DNA from: Streptomyces sp. NBC_01335
Lineage (GTDB): Bacteria > Actinomycetota > Actinomycetes > Streptomycetales > Streptomycetaceae
DNA: 64,000 nucleotides
Assembly: GCF_035953295.1 (NCBI RefSeq)
Contig: NZ_CP108370.1
Coordinates: 4,865,001 to 4,929,000 of the forward strand
Direction of reading: 5' to 3'
Shown: positions 27,501 through 34,523 of the stretch, one piece after another
Layout of the letters: every line of letters starts with the position of its first letter
How positions within the stretch are numbered: the first letter of the stretch is position 1
The notes under the pieces: model-generated
Databases searched by the model: none
Told to the model about the DNA's origin: nothing
The model's input: only the letters and a program-made list of their open reading frames with translations
Program-made: the position numbers and the translations under genes

Positions 27501-27578
27501 ATCGGCCCGGTCAACGAGCGTGACCAGGTCTCCAGCATCTACCAGCAGGTCATCTCCTCGTACAAGGTCACGTCCTGA
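24540..27578 (+). CDS. Pseudokinase with split kinase domain, membrane anchored
   Basis: A 1012-residue protein. Residues 1-195 follow a Ser/Thr kinase N-lobe and early C-lobe, but key residues are gone: R42 where the VAIK lysine belongs, H-R-N (159-161) for H-R-D, and T-G-L (178-180) for D-F-G. A Pro-rich insert of about 365 residues follows, including a Glu/Arg/Gln coiled coil (roughly 341-420) and an acidic run (roughly 455-470). The C-lobe then resumes near 561 with R-W-A-P-E-Q and D592-L-W-A-L-G. One membrane helix (about 778-802) and an outside domain of about 200 residues end it. GTG 24540 follows GGGGAGG. Likely a non-catalytic scaffold for the neighbouring kinases. Confidence 0.88.
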   Translation: MDDYAGRVLADRYRLPLPPSDAYELVETRAFDTYSGQEVLVRQVPLPEVVDAEVLDGDGRPSPVRRTTGRAVRRSSDPAVRRAIEAAQAAAQVPDHPRLDQVFDVFAEAGSLWIVSELVPARPLAALLAERPLNPYRAAEIGSDVLTALRVLHAHGWTHRNITVRTVLVCDDGRVMLTGLAAGAAEEALCGYVTVPRPDLDEPDAPPRLHEPESDPAQEYGREYGREHAYEHRSGPDDDGDHDGDRDGYGEQHTGYAPGLPAALPPALPPAPAPPHAPWGEPSDPYADREPYTGHFDRDSSPVPLPAAPAAPALPPVPQHRPPVQEEPPGEAQPPADPGAATADRLRAARAGAIAAYRAGALAASARVTEEQQRAEEQRLAEERRRAEAEQRADEQRRAEEQRVAEEQRRAEEERRAEAADGPGLLPPPRPAAGALPPLPSGWGRSSADLYPDLYDEEDDEEDDDPEDPGPAAPGRRVHLAGSWEDGHSGRPVPAGGSGADALRADSRREMLPAARSGAAVERVPAGSWDAVVAAGDQGPVYRGPATPLAAERARQARIAVVGAVTERWAPEQAGPVHENWQLAPPIGPATDLWALGALLYRAVQGHAPYPEENAAELVQMVCGEPPAFAEECGPLRPVVESLLRQDPAERPDFEELRGWLRSLIRSAPEPEAGTDVVPLPADDATKLPIVRRKGELVRRRRRFRSAAQGRHRQGTGGGRDGQETAGLEALGLRSYPEADERAYQEPAYEPRATQERRPPRGPREPKVLRDNGNRPPRRLGRLLLLLVLLALAGAVVYALMFMPENDAGTRTGGAATPAATDSAAPAGSEPPAEKPSPSASGKPSSAPGTQDPQTSGSAVALPPGYTLSKDPEGFEVGVLKGWQRSPANADRQIRYGSDGFSLLIVPGRDTVQANGADPLAYQRDKEPELQPFRDSSWSTATGLRRVDVGRQAMAEGQYTWQDVNGREVYVRNLAMVVGGRYHIIQVIGPVNERDQVSSIYQQVISSYKVTS

Positions 27579-27704
27579 CGGTCCGGAATGTTCCGGTACG
27601 TCGCTGGCCGGGGTCATCACAGTGCGGTCTCATGGGCGGTGCGAGGTTCCCCGCCCGGGAGCCCCTCCGTAATCTGGCACCCGAGCAACGGGCGGGGACG
27701 ACAC

Positions 27705-29663
27705 GTGGATCACTCATCGAACAGCGGCAGGCGCACCGACAAGGCCGCCAAAACGGCGTCCGGACTGGTACTCGCGGGCCGGTACCGGCTGGTGGACGTG
27801 CTGGGCCGGGGCGGCATGGGCAAGGTGTGGCGGGCACAGGACGAGCTGCTCCACCGCACGGTCGCCGTCAAGGAGCTGACCGCCGGACTGTACGTCGCCG
27901 AGGCCGACCGGGTCGTGCTGCACGCCCGTACCCGCAAGGAGGCGCGGGCCGCCGCCCGCATCAGCCACCCCGGTGTCGTCACCGTCCACGACGTGCTCGA
28001 CCACGACGACCGCCCGTGGATCGTCATGCAGTACGTCGACGGGCCGTCGCTCGCCGACTCCGCCAAGGAGAACGGCGAGGTCACCCCGCACGAGGCGGCC
28101 CGCATCGGGCTCGGCGTCCTCAGCGCGCTGCGCGCCGCGCACGCGGCGGGGGTGCTGCACCGGGACGTCAAGCCGGGCAACGTCCTGCTCGCCCGCGACG
28201 GGCAGATCCTCCTCACCGACTTCGGCATCGCCGCCATCGAGGGCGACTCGACCATCACCCGGACCGGCGAACTCATCGGCTCCATCGACTATCTGGCGCC
28301 CGAGCGGGTGCAGGGCCAGGACCCCGGCCCCGCGTCCGACCTCTGGTCGCTCGGCGCCACGCTCTACGCGGCGATCGACGGCCGGTCGCCGTTCCGGCGC
28401 TCCTCGCCCATCGCGACCATGCAGGCGGTCGTCACGGACGAACCGTCGATCCCCCCGGGGGCCGGCACCCTCGGCCCGGTGATCGCCGCCCTGCTCCGCA
28501 AGGACCCGGCCGGCCGGCCCTCGGCGGCCGAGACCGAGCGGATGCTGCGCTCCGTGCTGACCGGCCGCGAACCGCGCACCGCGCAGGTGTACGTGGAGAC
28601 GCGCCACTACGCGGGCGAGACCCGGAGCGAGCAGGCCCCGCCGTACGGGCAGGAGGCACCGGCCGACCGGGCGGGGGCGACCGGACCCACCGTCGCCCGG
28701 GCAGCGGCCCCGGCGGCCGGACCGGCTTCCGCGCCGCCCGGGTACGGCACCCAGGGCGGGCAGGCGGCCCCGGTGTCCGGGTACGGCACCCGGGGCGGAC
28801 CGGTGTCCGCGCCGCCCGGATACGGCACCCAGGGCGGGCAGGGTTCCGCCGTGTCCGGGTACGGCGCCGCCACGCCTCCGGCCGGGTTTCCGTACGGCAC
28901 CCCGCCCGGCCACACCACCGCCGCGACCCCCACGACCCCCGGGACGAAGTCCGGGTCGCGGCGGCGCAACACCGTGGTGGCGGTGCTGGTCGCGGCGGTG
29001 CTCGGCACCGGGGCCGGACTGGGCGCGATGCACTACGCGGGCGGCGGCTCGGACGACGAGGGAGGGCGCCCCACGCCCACCGCGCAGCAGCCCACCGCCT
29101 CCTCGGAGCCCTCGGCCGGCGCCGCGGGCGGCACCTCGGACGCCGGCGCCGGACCCTCCGACGCCACCGCCTCGCCGACCGCCGGATCGGCCGACTCCTC
29201 GATACCGGCCGGCTGGAAGCGGGTGGAGGACCCGGCCGGCTTCAGCCTCGCCGTACCGGAGGGGTGGGAGCGCCGGACGGAAGGCACCCAGATCGACTAC
29301 ACCCCGGACGAGGGCGGGCACCGCCTCCGCGTCAGCATCGACGACGCGCCCGACTTCGACACCGCGTACGCCCACATGCAGTCCATGGAGGAGACGCTCA
29401 GTGACCGGCTCCCGGGTTACTCGCGCATCTCCCTGGAGGAGAACACCTTCCGCGACCACTCCGGCTCGCTCTGGGAGTTCACCTGGACGGAGACGAAGGA
29501 CCATCCGGGGGAGCGGCGCGGCATCGACCAGATGTACTTCGCCGGCACCGGCGGGCCGGAGTACGCGCTCTATCTGACGGCCCCGGTGGACGACTGGGAG
29601 AACACCAGGGAGCTGTTCGACACCATGCTCAGGAGCTGGCGCCCGCCCGCCCGGACGGAGTGA
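27705..29663 (+). CDS. Receptor-type Ser/Thr protein kinase
   Basis: A 652-residue Hanks kinase with an intact catalytic domain: G-R-G-G-M-G-K-V, V-A-V-K-E-L, H-R-D-V-K-P-G-N, D-F-G-I-A, A-P-E-R-V. The linker holds several near copies of G-Y-G-T-Q-G-G; a membrane helix (V-V-A-V-L-V-A-A-V-L-G-T-G-A-G-L) and an outside domain beginning I-P-A-G-W-K-R-V-E-D-P-A-G-F follow, similar in layout to the other two genes. GTG 27705 is preferred; the open frame upstream adds 39 residues without kinase features. TAATCT at 27670-27675 could be a -10. The three genes point the same way and may work as one sensory unit. Confidence 0.92.
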   Translation: MDHSSNSGRRTDKAAKTASGLVLAGRYRLVDVLGRGGMGKVWRAQDELLHRTVAVKELTAGLYVAEADRVVLHARTRKEARAAARISHPGVVTVHDVLDHDDRPWIVMQYVDGPSLADSAKENGEVTPHEAARIGLGVLSALRAAHAAGVLHRDVKPGNVLLARDGQILLTDFGIAAIEGDSTITRTGELIGSIDYLAPERVQGQDPGPASDLWSLGATLYAAIDGRSPFRRSSPIATMQAVVTDEPSIPPGAGTLGPVIAALLRKDPAGRPSAAETERMLRSVLTGREPRTAQVYVETRHYAGETRSEQAPPYGQEAPADRAGATGPTVARAAAPAAGPASAPPGYGTQGGQAAPVSGYGTRGGPVSAPPGYGTQGGQGSAVSGYGAATPPAGFPYGTPPGHTTAATPTTPGTKSGSRRRNTVVAVLVAAVLGTGAGLGAMHYAGGGSDDEGGRPTPTAQQPTASSEPSAGAAGGTSDAGAGPSDATASPTAGSADSSIPAGWKRVEDPAGFSLAVPEGWERRTEGTQIDYTPDEGGHRLRVSIDDAPDFDTAYAHMQSMEETLSDRLPGYSRISLEENTFRDHSGSLWEFTWTETKDHPGERRGIDQMYFAGTGGPEYALYLTAPVDDWENTRELFDTMLRSWRPPARTE

Positions 29664-29759
29664 GCCGGGGGTGGCACGTTGGTCGGTGCCCAAGGTGGGC
29701 CGCCGCTCCGCGTTCCCCCCCCTCCCGCGCCGGGAACCGCCCTGATCAGCGGTTATTTC

Positions 29760-29775
29760 GCCAGTGATCACTGGC
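29760..29775. promoter_or_regulatory. 16-bp perfect palindrome upstream of SSADH gene
   Basis: GCCAGTGATCACTGGC is a perfect palindrome 74 bp before the ATG of the dehydrogenase, next to the AT-rich GGTTATTT. It looks like an operator. Confidence 0.6.
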
Positions 29776-29848
29776 TGAGTGTGGGGAGTGTGAAAAGGGT
29801 GTTACCCACGGGTACCCAAAGTCGCCCGGTGGACCTACCCTCGCCCTC

Positions 29849-31555
29849 ATGACGGACTCGCAGGCAGCGGACTCGACGGCAGCGGCCCCCAAGGCATCGG
29901 ACCCCGGGGCGGCGGACCCCGAGGTGTCGGAGCCGCTGGCCCCCGACGCGCGGGCGGCGACGGCCGCCCCGGGCACCAACCCGGTGGCGGCGGCCCCCGC
30001 GGGCGTACGCACGGCGGCCGACGTGGTCACCCCCGACCTGGTCGCCCGGCTGGTCCGCGGGGTCGTCGGCTCCGGACGTACCGCCAACCACACCCCCCTC
30101 ACCGGCGAGAAGCTGGCCGACCTGCCGGAGTCCACCCCCGAGGACGTGGCGACCGCCTTCGAACGGGCCCGCGCCGCCCAGCCCGCCTGGGCCGCCACCC
30201 CCGTACGCGCCCGGGCCGCCGTGCTGCTCCGCTTCCACGACCTCGTCCTCCAGCGCCAGGCCGAGGTCCTCGACCTCATCCAGCTGGAGACCGGCAAGGC
30301 CCGGCTGCACGCCCACGAGGAGGTGCTGGCGGTCGCCGTCGCCTCCCGCCACTACGGGCGCAAGGCCGCCGCGTACCTGCGCCCGAAGCGGCACACCGGA
30401 GTCGTACCGGCCCTCACCAAGGTCACCGAGCTGCGCCAGCCGCGCGGGGTCGTCGGCCAGATCGCCCCGTGGAACTACCCGCTGGAACTCTCCGTCGGCG
30501 ACGCGCTGCCCGCCTTCGTCTCCGGCAACGCCGTCGTGATGAAGCCCGACACCGAGACCGCGCTCACCGCGCTCTGGGCCCGTGACCTCCTGATCGAGGC
30601 CGGACTGCCCGCCGAGGTCTTCCAGGTCGTGCTCGGCGAGGGCCCGGTCGTCGGCCCCGAGGTCGTCCAGCGCGCGGACTACGTCTCCTTCACCGGCTCC
30701 ACCCGCACCGGCCGCGAGGTCGCCCAGGGCGCGGCGGCCCGGCTCGTCGGCGTCTCGCTGGAGCTCGGCGGCAAGAACGCCATGCTGGTGCTCGCCGACG
30801 CCGACGTGGAGAAGGCCGCCGCCGGAGCCGTCCGCGCCTGCTTCTCCTCCGCCGGCCAGCTCTGCATCTCCATCGAGCGGCTCTACGTCCACGCGTCCGT
30901 CGCCGACGACTTCGTGGCCCGCTTCGCCGCCCGCACCAGGGCGATGCGGCTCGGCGGCTCCCTCGCGTACGGCGCCGACATGGGCTCGCTCGCCGGGGAA
31001 CGCCAGCTGGAGGCCGTGGTCCGGCACGTGGACGAGGCCGTCGCCAAGGGCGCGACCCTCGTCGCGGGCGGGAAGGCGCGCCCCGACATCGGCCCGCTCT
31101 TCTACGAGCCGACCATCCTCGAAGGCGTCGAGGCGCCCATGGAGGTCTGCGCCCAGGAGACCTTCGGCCCGGTCGTCTCCCTCTACCGCTTCACCGACGA
31201 GGACGAGGTGATCGCCCTAGCCAACGCCACCCCGTACGGCCTCAACGCCAGCGTCTGGACCACGGACGCCCGCCGCGGCCACCGGGTCGCCGCCCGGCTG
31301 CGCACCGGCACCGTCAACATCAACGAGGGGTACGCCTCCGCCTACGGCAGCGTGGGGTCCCCGATGGGCGGCATGAAGGACTCCGGACTCGGCCGCCGGC
31401 ACGGCTCCGAGGGCATCCTCAAGTACACCGAGGCGCAGACCGTCGCCCAGCAGCGGCTGATCCCGCTCGCCCCGTCCTTCGGGATGGACGACGAGAAGTA
31501 CGCGGCGTTCATGAGCCGCAGCCTCAAGGCGATGAAGGCGTTCCGGCTGCGCTGA
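29849..31555 (+). CDS. Succinic semialdehyde dehydrogenase (NADP+), GabD2 type
   Basis: A 568-residue aldehyde dehydrogenase, probably oxidising succinate semialdehyde to succinate. The family core starts near residue 65 (P-L-T-G-E-K-L-A-D-L-P). Catalytic residues are visible: N of P-W-N-Y-P, E305 in L-E-L-G-G-K-N and C339 in G-Q-L-C-I-S. The first ~60 residues are Ala/Pro/Asp-rich and not part of the fold, so a later start is conceivable, though ATG 29849 is the best placed. The exact aldehyde is inferred from resemblance to actinobacterial GabD2. A palindrome upstream suggests local control. Confidence 0.88.
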   Translation: MTDSQAADSTAAAPKASDPGAADPEVSEPLAPDARAATAAPGTNPVAAAPAGVRTAADVVTPDLVARLVRGVVGSGRTANHTPLTGEKLADLPESTPEDVATAFERARAAQPAWAATPVRARAAVLLRFHDLVLQRQAEVLDLIQLETGKARLHAHEEVLAVAVASRHYGRKAAAYLRPKRHTGVVPALTKVTELRQPRGVVGQIAPWNYPLELSVGDALPAFVSGNAVVMKPDTETALTALWARDLLIEAGLPAEVFQVVLGEGPVVGPEVVQRADYVSFTGSTRTGREVAQGAAARLVGVSLELGGKNAMLVLADADVEKAAAGAVRACFSSAGQLCISIERLYVHASVADDFVARFAARTRAMRLGGSLAYGADMGSLAGERQLEAVVRHVDEAVAKGATLVAGGKARPDIGPLFYEPTILEGVEAPMEVCAQETFGPVVSLYRFTDEDEVIALANATPYGLNASVWTTDARRGHRVAARLRTGTVNINEGYASAYGSVGSPMGGMKDSGLGRRHGSEGILKYTEAQTVAQQRLIPLAPSFGMDDEKYAAFMSRSLKAMKAFRLR

Positions 31556-31669
31556 CCCATCCGGCACGGTCCGGGCCGGCCGGGGTCGTGAAGCCTCGTA
31601 CCGGGTCCGTGACCGCTGACATCCGTACAGATCAGAAGGTTCCACCCGAGGTTCGCGACGAGGAGAGCC

Positions 31670-33532
31670 ATGCCCGAGGACAGCCCTGCCCGCAACCAGG
31701 CCGACAGCGGCGGCCCCGCTTCGGGCACCGCTTCCGGCCCCGCTTCCGGCCCCGCTTCCGGCCCCGCGTTCGACTACGACGTCCTCGTCGTCGGCTCGGG
31801 GTTCGGCGGCGCGGTCTCCGCGCTCCGGCTGACCGAGAAGGGGTACCGGGTCGGCGTCCTGGAGGCGGGCCGCCGCTTCACCCCGGGGACGCTGCCCAAG
31901 AACTCCTGGGACCTGAAGAACTACCTCTGGGCCCCCGCCCTCGGCCTCTACGGCATCCAGCGGGTGCACCTCCTCGGCAAGGTCATGGTGCTGGCCGGAG
32001 CCGGGGTCGGCGGCGGCTCGCTGAACTACGCGAACACCCTGTACGTCCCGCCCGCCGCGTTCTTCGAGGACCGCCAGTGGGCCGCCATCACCGACTGGCA
32101 GGACGAGCTGCGGCCCTACTACGACCAGGCCACCCGGATGCTCGGGGTCCGGCTCAACCCGACGACGACCCCCTCCGACGTGCACCTCAAGGCGACCGCC
32201 GAGGCGATGGGCGTCGGCGACACCTTCCACCTGGCACCGGTCGGGGTGTTCTTCGGCGACGGCCGGGACGCCGACGGCACGGCGAAGGCGGAGCCCGGCG
32301 GCACGGTCGCCGACCCGTACTTCGGCGGCGCGGGGCCCGCCCGCAAGGCCTGCACCGAGTGCGGCGAGTGCATGACCGGCTGCCGCCACGGGGCGAAGAA
32401 CACCCTCACCGAGAACTACCTCCACCTCGCCGAGAAGTCCGGTGCGGTCATCCACCCCATGACCACGGTGCTCGCCGTCACCGAGGACCCGGCGGGCGGC
32501 CACCGGGTCGAGACCGTCCCCACCGACCGCCGCCGCAAGGCCGCGCCCCGTACGCTCCGGGCCCGCCACGTGATCGTCGCGGCGGGCACGTACGGCACCC
32601 AGACCCTGCTGCACCGGATGAAGGACGAGGGACGGCTGCCCCGGCTCTCGGACCGGCTCGGCGAGCTGACCCGTACCAACTCCGAGGGGCTGGTCGGCGC
32701 GCAGACCAGCGACCGCCGCTACCGCCGCAAGCACGGCACGAAGCCCGACTTCACCAAGGGCGTCGCCATCACCTCGTCGATCCACCCCGACGCCAGCACC
32801 CACATCGAACCGGTCCGCTACGGCAAGGGCTCCAACGCCATGGGCGGCCTCACCATCCTGCAGGTGCCGTACGCGAAGCGGCGGGTGCTCGCCTGGCTCT
32901 CCCGGGTGGTCAGGCACCCCACCGTCGCGGCCCGCTCGCTCTCCAACCGGAAGTGGTCCGAGCGGACCATCATCGGGCTCGTCATGCAGTCGCTCGACAA
33001 CTCGCTGACCGCCTACCGCAAGCCGAGCGGCATCGGAAAGGGCCTGCTCACCGCCCGGCAGGGGCACGGCGCACCGAACCCGACGCAGATCGCCGAGGCG
33101 ACGCAGAGCGCCTCGCTGCTCGCCGAGGAGATCAACGGCTTCGCCGGTTCCAACATCGGCGAGCTGATGGGCACCCCGCTCACCGCGCACTTCCTCGGCG
33201 GCTGCCCGATCGGGGCGAGCGCGGCCGAGGGCGTCATCGACCCGTACCACCGGCTCCACGGCCACCCCGGCATCTCGGTCGTCGACGGCTCGGCGGTCTC
33301 CGCCAACCTCGGCGTCAACCCGTCGCTGACGATCACCGCGCAGGCCGAACGCGCCATGTCGTTCTGGCCCAACAAGGGCGAGCCGGACCCGCGACCGGCG
33401 CAGGGCGAGGCGTACCAGCGGCTGTCACCGGTGAAGCCGGCCACCCCGGCGGTGCCCCAGGAGGCGTTCGGCGCGCTGAAGCTGCCGTTCCTGGGCATCC
33501 CGGCCGTACCGCCGAAGCTGCCGAAGGTGTGA
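31670..33532 (+). CDS. GMC-family FAD oxidoreductase (cholesterol oxidase-like)
   Basis: A 620-residue flavoprotein. The FAD-binding V-V-G-S-G-F-G-G lies at 41-47 and the GMC end motif appears in V-V-D-G-S-A-V-S-A-N-L-G-V-N-P-S-L-T-I near the C-terminus. It has a ferredoxin-like cysteine cluster C228-x2-C231-x2-C234-x3-C238 (C-T-E-C-G-E-C-M-T-G-C), unusual for a GMC oxidase. The first 33 residues include S-G-P-A repeats encoded by 12-bp tandem units. No twin-arginine or Sec signal is seen, so it is probably cytosolic or membrane-associated. ATG 31670 follows GAGGAG. The substrate is not known; sterol oxidation is only an analogy. Confidence 0.85.
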   Translation: MPEDSPARNQADSGGPASGTASGPASGPASGPAFDYDVLVVGSGFGGAVSALRLTEKGYRVGVLEAGRRFTPGTLPKNSWDLKNYLWAPALGLYGIQRVHLLGKVMVLAGAGVGGGSLNYANTLYVPPAAFFEDRQWAAITDWQDELRPYYDQATRMLGVRLNPTTTPSDVHLKATAEAMGVGDTFHLAPVGVFFGDGRDADGTAKAEPGGTVADPYFGGAGPARKACTECGECMTGCRHGAKNTLTENYLHLAEKSGAVIHPMTTVLAVTEDPAGGHRVETVPTDRRRKAAPRTLRARHVIVAAGTYGTQTLLHRMKDEGRLPRLSDRLGELTRTNSEGLVGAQTSDRRYRRKHGTKPDFTKGVAITSSIHPDASTHIEPVRYGKGSNAMGGLTILQVPYAKRRVLAWLSRVVRHPTVAARSLSNRKWSERTIIGLVMQSLDNSLTAYRKPSGIGKGLLTARQGHGAPNPTQIAEATQSASLLAEEINGFAGSNIGELMGTPLTAHFLGGCPIGASAAEGVIDPYHRLHGHPGISVVDGSAVSANLGVNPSLTITAQAERAMSFWPNKGEPDPRPAQGEAYQRLSPVKPATPAVPQEAFGALKLPFLGIPAVPPKLPKV

Positions 33533-33555
33533 CAGCAACCCCTGCGGACAGACCA

Positions 33556-33595
33556 GTGGGGGCCGGCCCCGGGCGTCCCCGGAGCCGGCCCCCAC
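33556..33595 (+). terminator. Terminator after the GMC oxidoreductase gene
   Basis: GTGGGGGCCGGC (33556-33567) pairs with GCCGGCCCCCAC (33584-33595) around a GC-rich inner loop. Confidence 0.9.
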
Positions 33596-33864
33596 ACGGG
33601 TGACCGGGCTGCTGTCCCCTGCCGACCGGTCACGTACGCCGGGACGCGGTCCCACGACGCACCTGAGATACGTCACACGTCCTGGCGGAGCCACGCGCTT
33701 CTTCCTGCCGATGCCGCCCCTGGCCGACGCGGACACACCCCGAACAACGAAGGCCGGTCCGGGCCGGTCACGCTCCGTACGGGTGAGACCGGGACCGAAC
33801 GGGGGTGCGGCCGTACAGCCCTGCGCGCGGGGGCACGCCGCCGGTACGCCCGGGTACGCCGGGT
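33596..33864. other. Intergenic stretch, no gene supported
   Basis: Rest of the 332-bp gap between the convergent GMC oxidoreductase and chorismate mutase genes. It holds GC-rich short hairpins such as GGCCGGTCC/GGGCCGGTC near 33750-33770 but no credible reading frame. Confidence 0.5.
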
Positions 33865-34200
33865 TCACACCTGGCCGCGGCAGAGCTCCAGCAGCGTCAT
33901 CGCGAGCGGGGTGCCGGGCTTCCCGAGCGCGTCCCGGAAGTGGCTGAGCACCTCCATCTCGCGGGCGAGGTTCACCCGGCGGCCCCCGGACGTGATCCTC
34001 GCCTCCTGGATGACCGCCGACACCGCCATCCGCTCCTGGACCAGGCCGATGATCCGGTCGTCCAGCGCGTCGATGCGCTCCCGGGCGCCGCCGATCAGCG
34101 CGGCGGCCTCCTCGGTGTGCGCGCCGGTCGCCTCGGTCGCGGTCTTCGAGGGCCGCGCGGCAGGCGTGGTGGCGGCGGTCGTGTTCGTGATGGTGCTCAT
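33865..34200 (-). CDS. Chorismate mutase, AroQ type
   Basis: Converts chorismate to prephenate, the branch to Phe and Tyr. The 111-residue all-helical protein has the AroQ pattern: helix 1 with A-R-E-R-I-D-A-L-D-D-R-I-I-G-L-V-Q-E-R-M, then S-A-V-I-Q-E-A-R-I-T-S-G-G-R and R-E-M-E-V-L. The catalytic Arg of helix 1, a second Arg (in E-A-R/G-G-R-R) and Glu are present. ATG 34200 follows GGGAG. The first ~25 residues are Thr/Ala-rich and dispensable-looking. A leader peptide and hairpin upstream (34255-34378) suggest transcription attenuation by aromatic amino acids. Confidence 0.9.
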   Translation of the reverse strand: MSTITNTTAATTPAARPSKTATEATGAHTEEAAALIGGARERIDALDDRIIGLVQERMAVSAVIQEARITSGGRRVNLAREMEVLSHFRDALGKPGTPLAMTLLELCRGQV

Positions 34201-34254
34201 GGTCGGACTCCCGGTCGGGATAGGGGCCCCGGCCCGACGGCCCCCGAACGCCAA

Positions 34255-34284
34255 GACGCCCCGGGCCTGTCGGCCCGGGGCGTC
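34255..34284 (-). terminator. Candidate attenuator hairpin before chorismate mutase
   Basis: GACGCCCCGGGCC and GGCCCGGGGCGTC form a perfect 13-bp stem with a 4-base loop, 55 bases before the chorismate mutase ATG and 22 bases after the leader-peptide stop. On the minus strand it is followed by TTGGCGTTCG, only weakly U-rich, as common for actinobacterial terminators. Confidence 0.7.
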
Positions 34285-34306
34285 TGGAAGGTCGCTCGTC
34301 AGTTGC

Positions 34307-34378
34307 TCAAGCAGCACGACCATGACACCCGGCGGGCCGGATGCCATAGGTAAAGACGGAGGTCGTGTACTGACGCAT
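34307..34378 (-). CDS. Putative Tyr/Phe leader peptide (23 aa)
   Basis: A 23-codon frame starting ATG-CGT-CAG-TAC and ending GCT-GCT-TGA lies between the probable promoter and the hairpin. Tyr4, Phe9 and Tyr11 are the aromatic residues, the end products of the pathway that chorismate mutase feeds. It has no Shine-Dalgarno, but CATACT (minus strand, 34394-34389) ends seven to ten bases before the ATG, so the mRNA could be leaderless. GGCCCG within codons 14-16 can pair with CGGGCC of the hairpin's 5' arm, offering an antiterminator. Stalling at Tyr/Phe codons would then allow read-through. This is inference from layout. Confidence 0.55.
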   Translation of the reverse strand: MRQYTTSVFTYGIRPAGCHGRAA

Positions 34379-34523
34379 GACAGCCAGTATGGACCCGCCC
34401 GGCCCGGCACCCGACGGGGGGTCCGGATGGCGGGACGGCCCCGGGAACGCGAAGCGGAAGGCCGCTTCGCCGCGGCCGGTAACATTGAAGGACCGACACC
34501 CCTCACCGCCGGAAGGCCGCCTC

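Noticed and set aside
24638..27620. Very long minus-strand frame opposite the pseudokinase gene
   Set aside because: Its translation is a shadow of GC-rich codons (runs of Gly, Arg, Ala, Val) with no domain signal; the plus-strand protein has kinase, membrane and outside domains.
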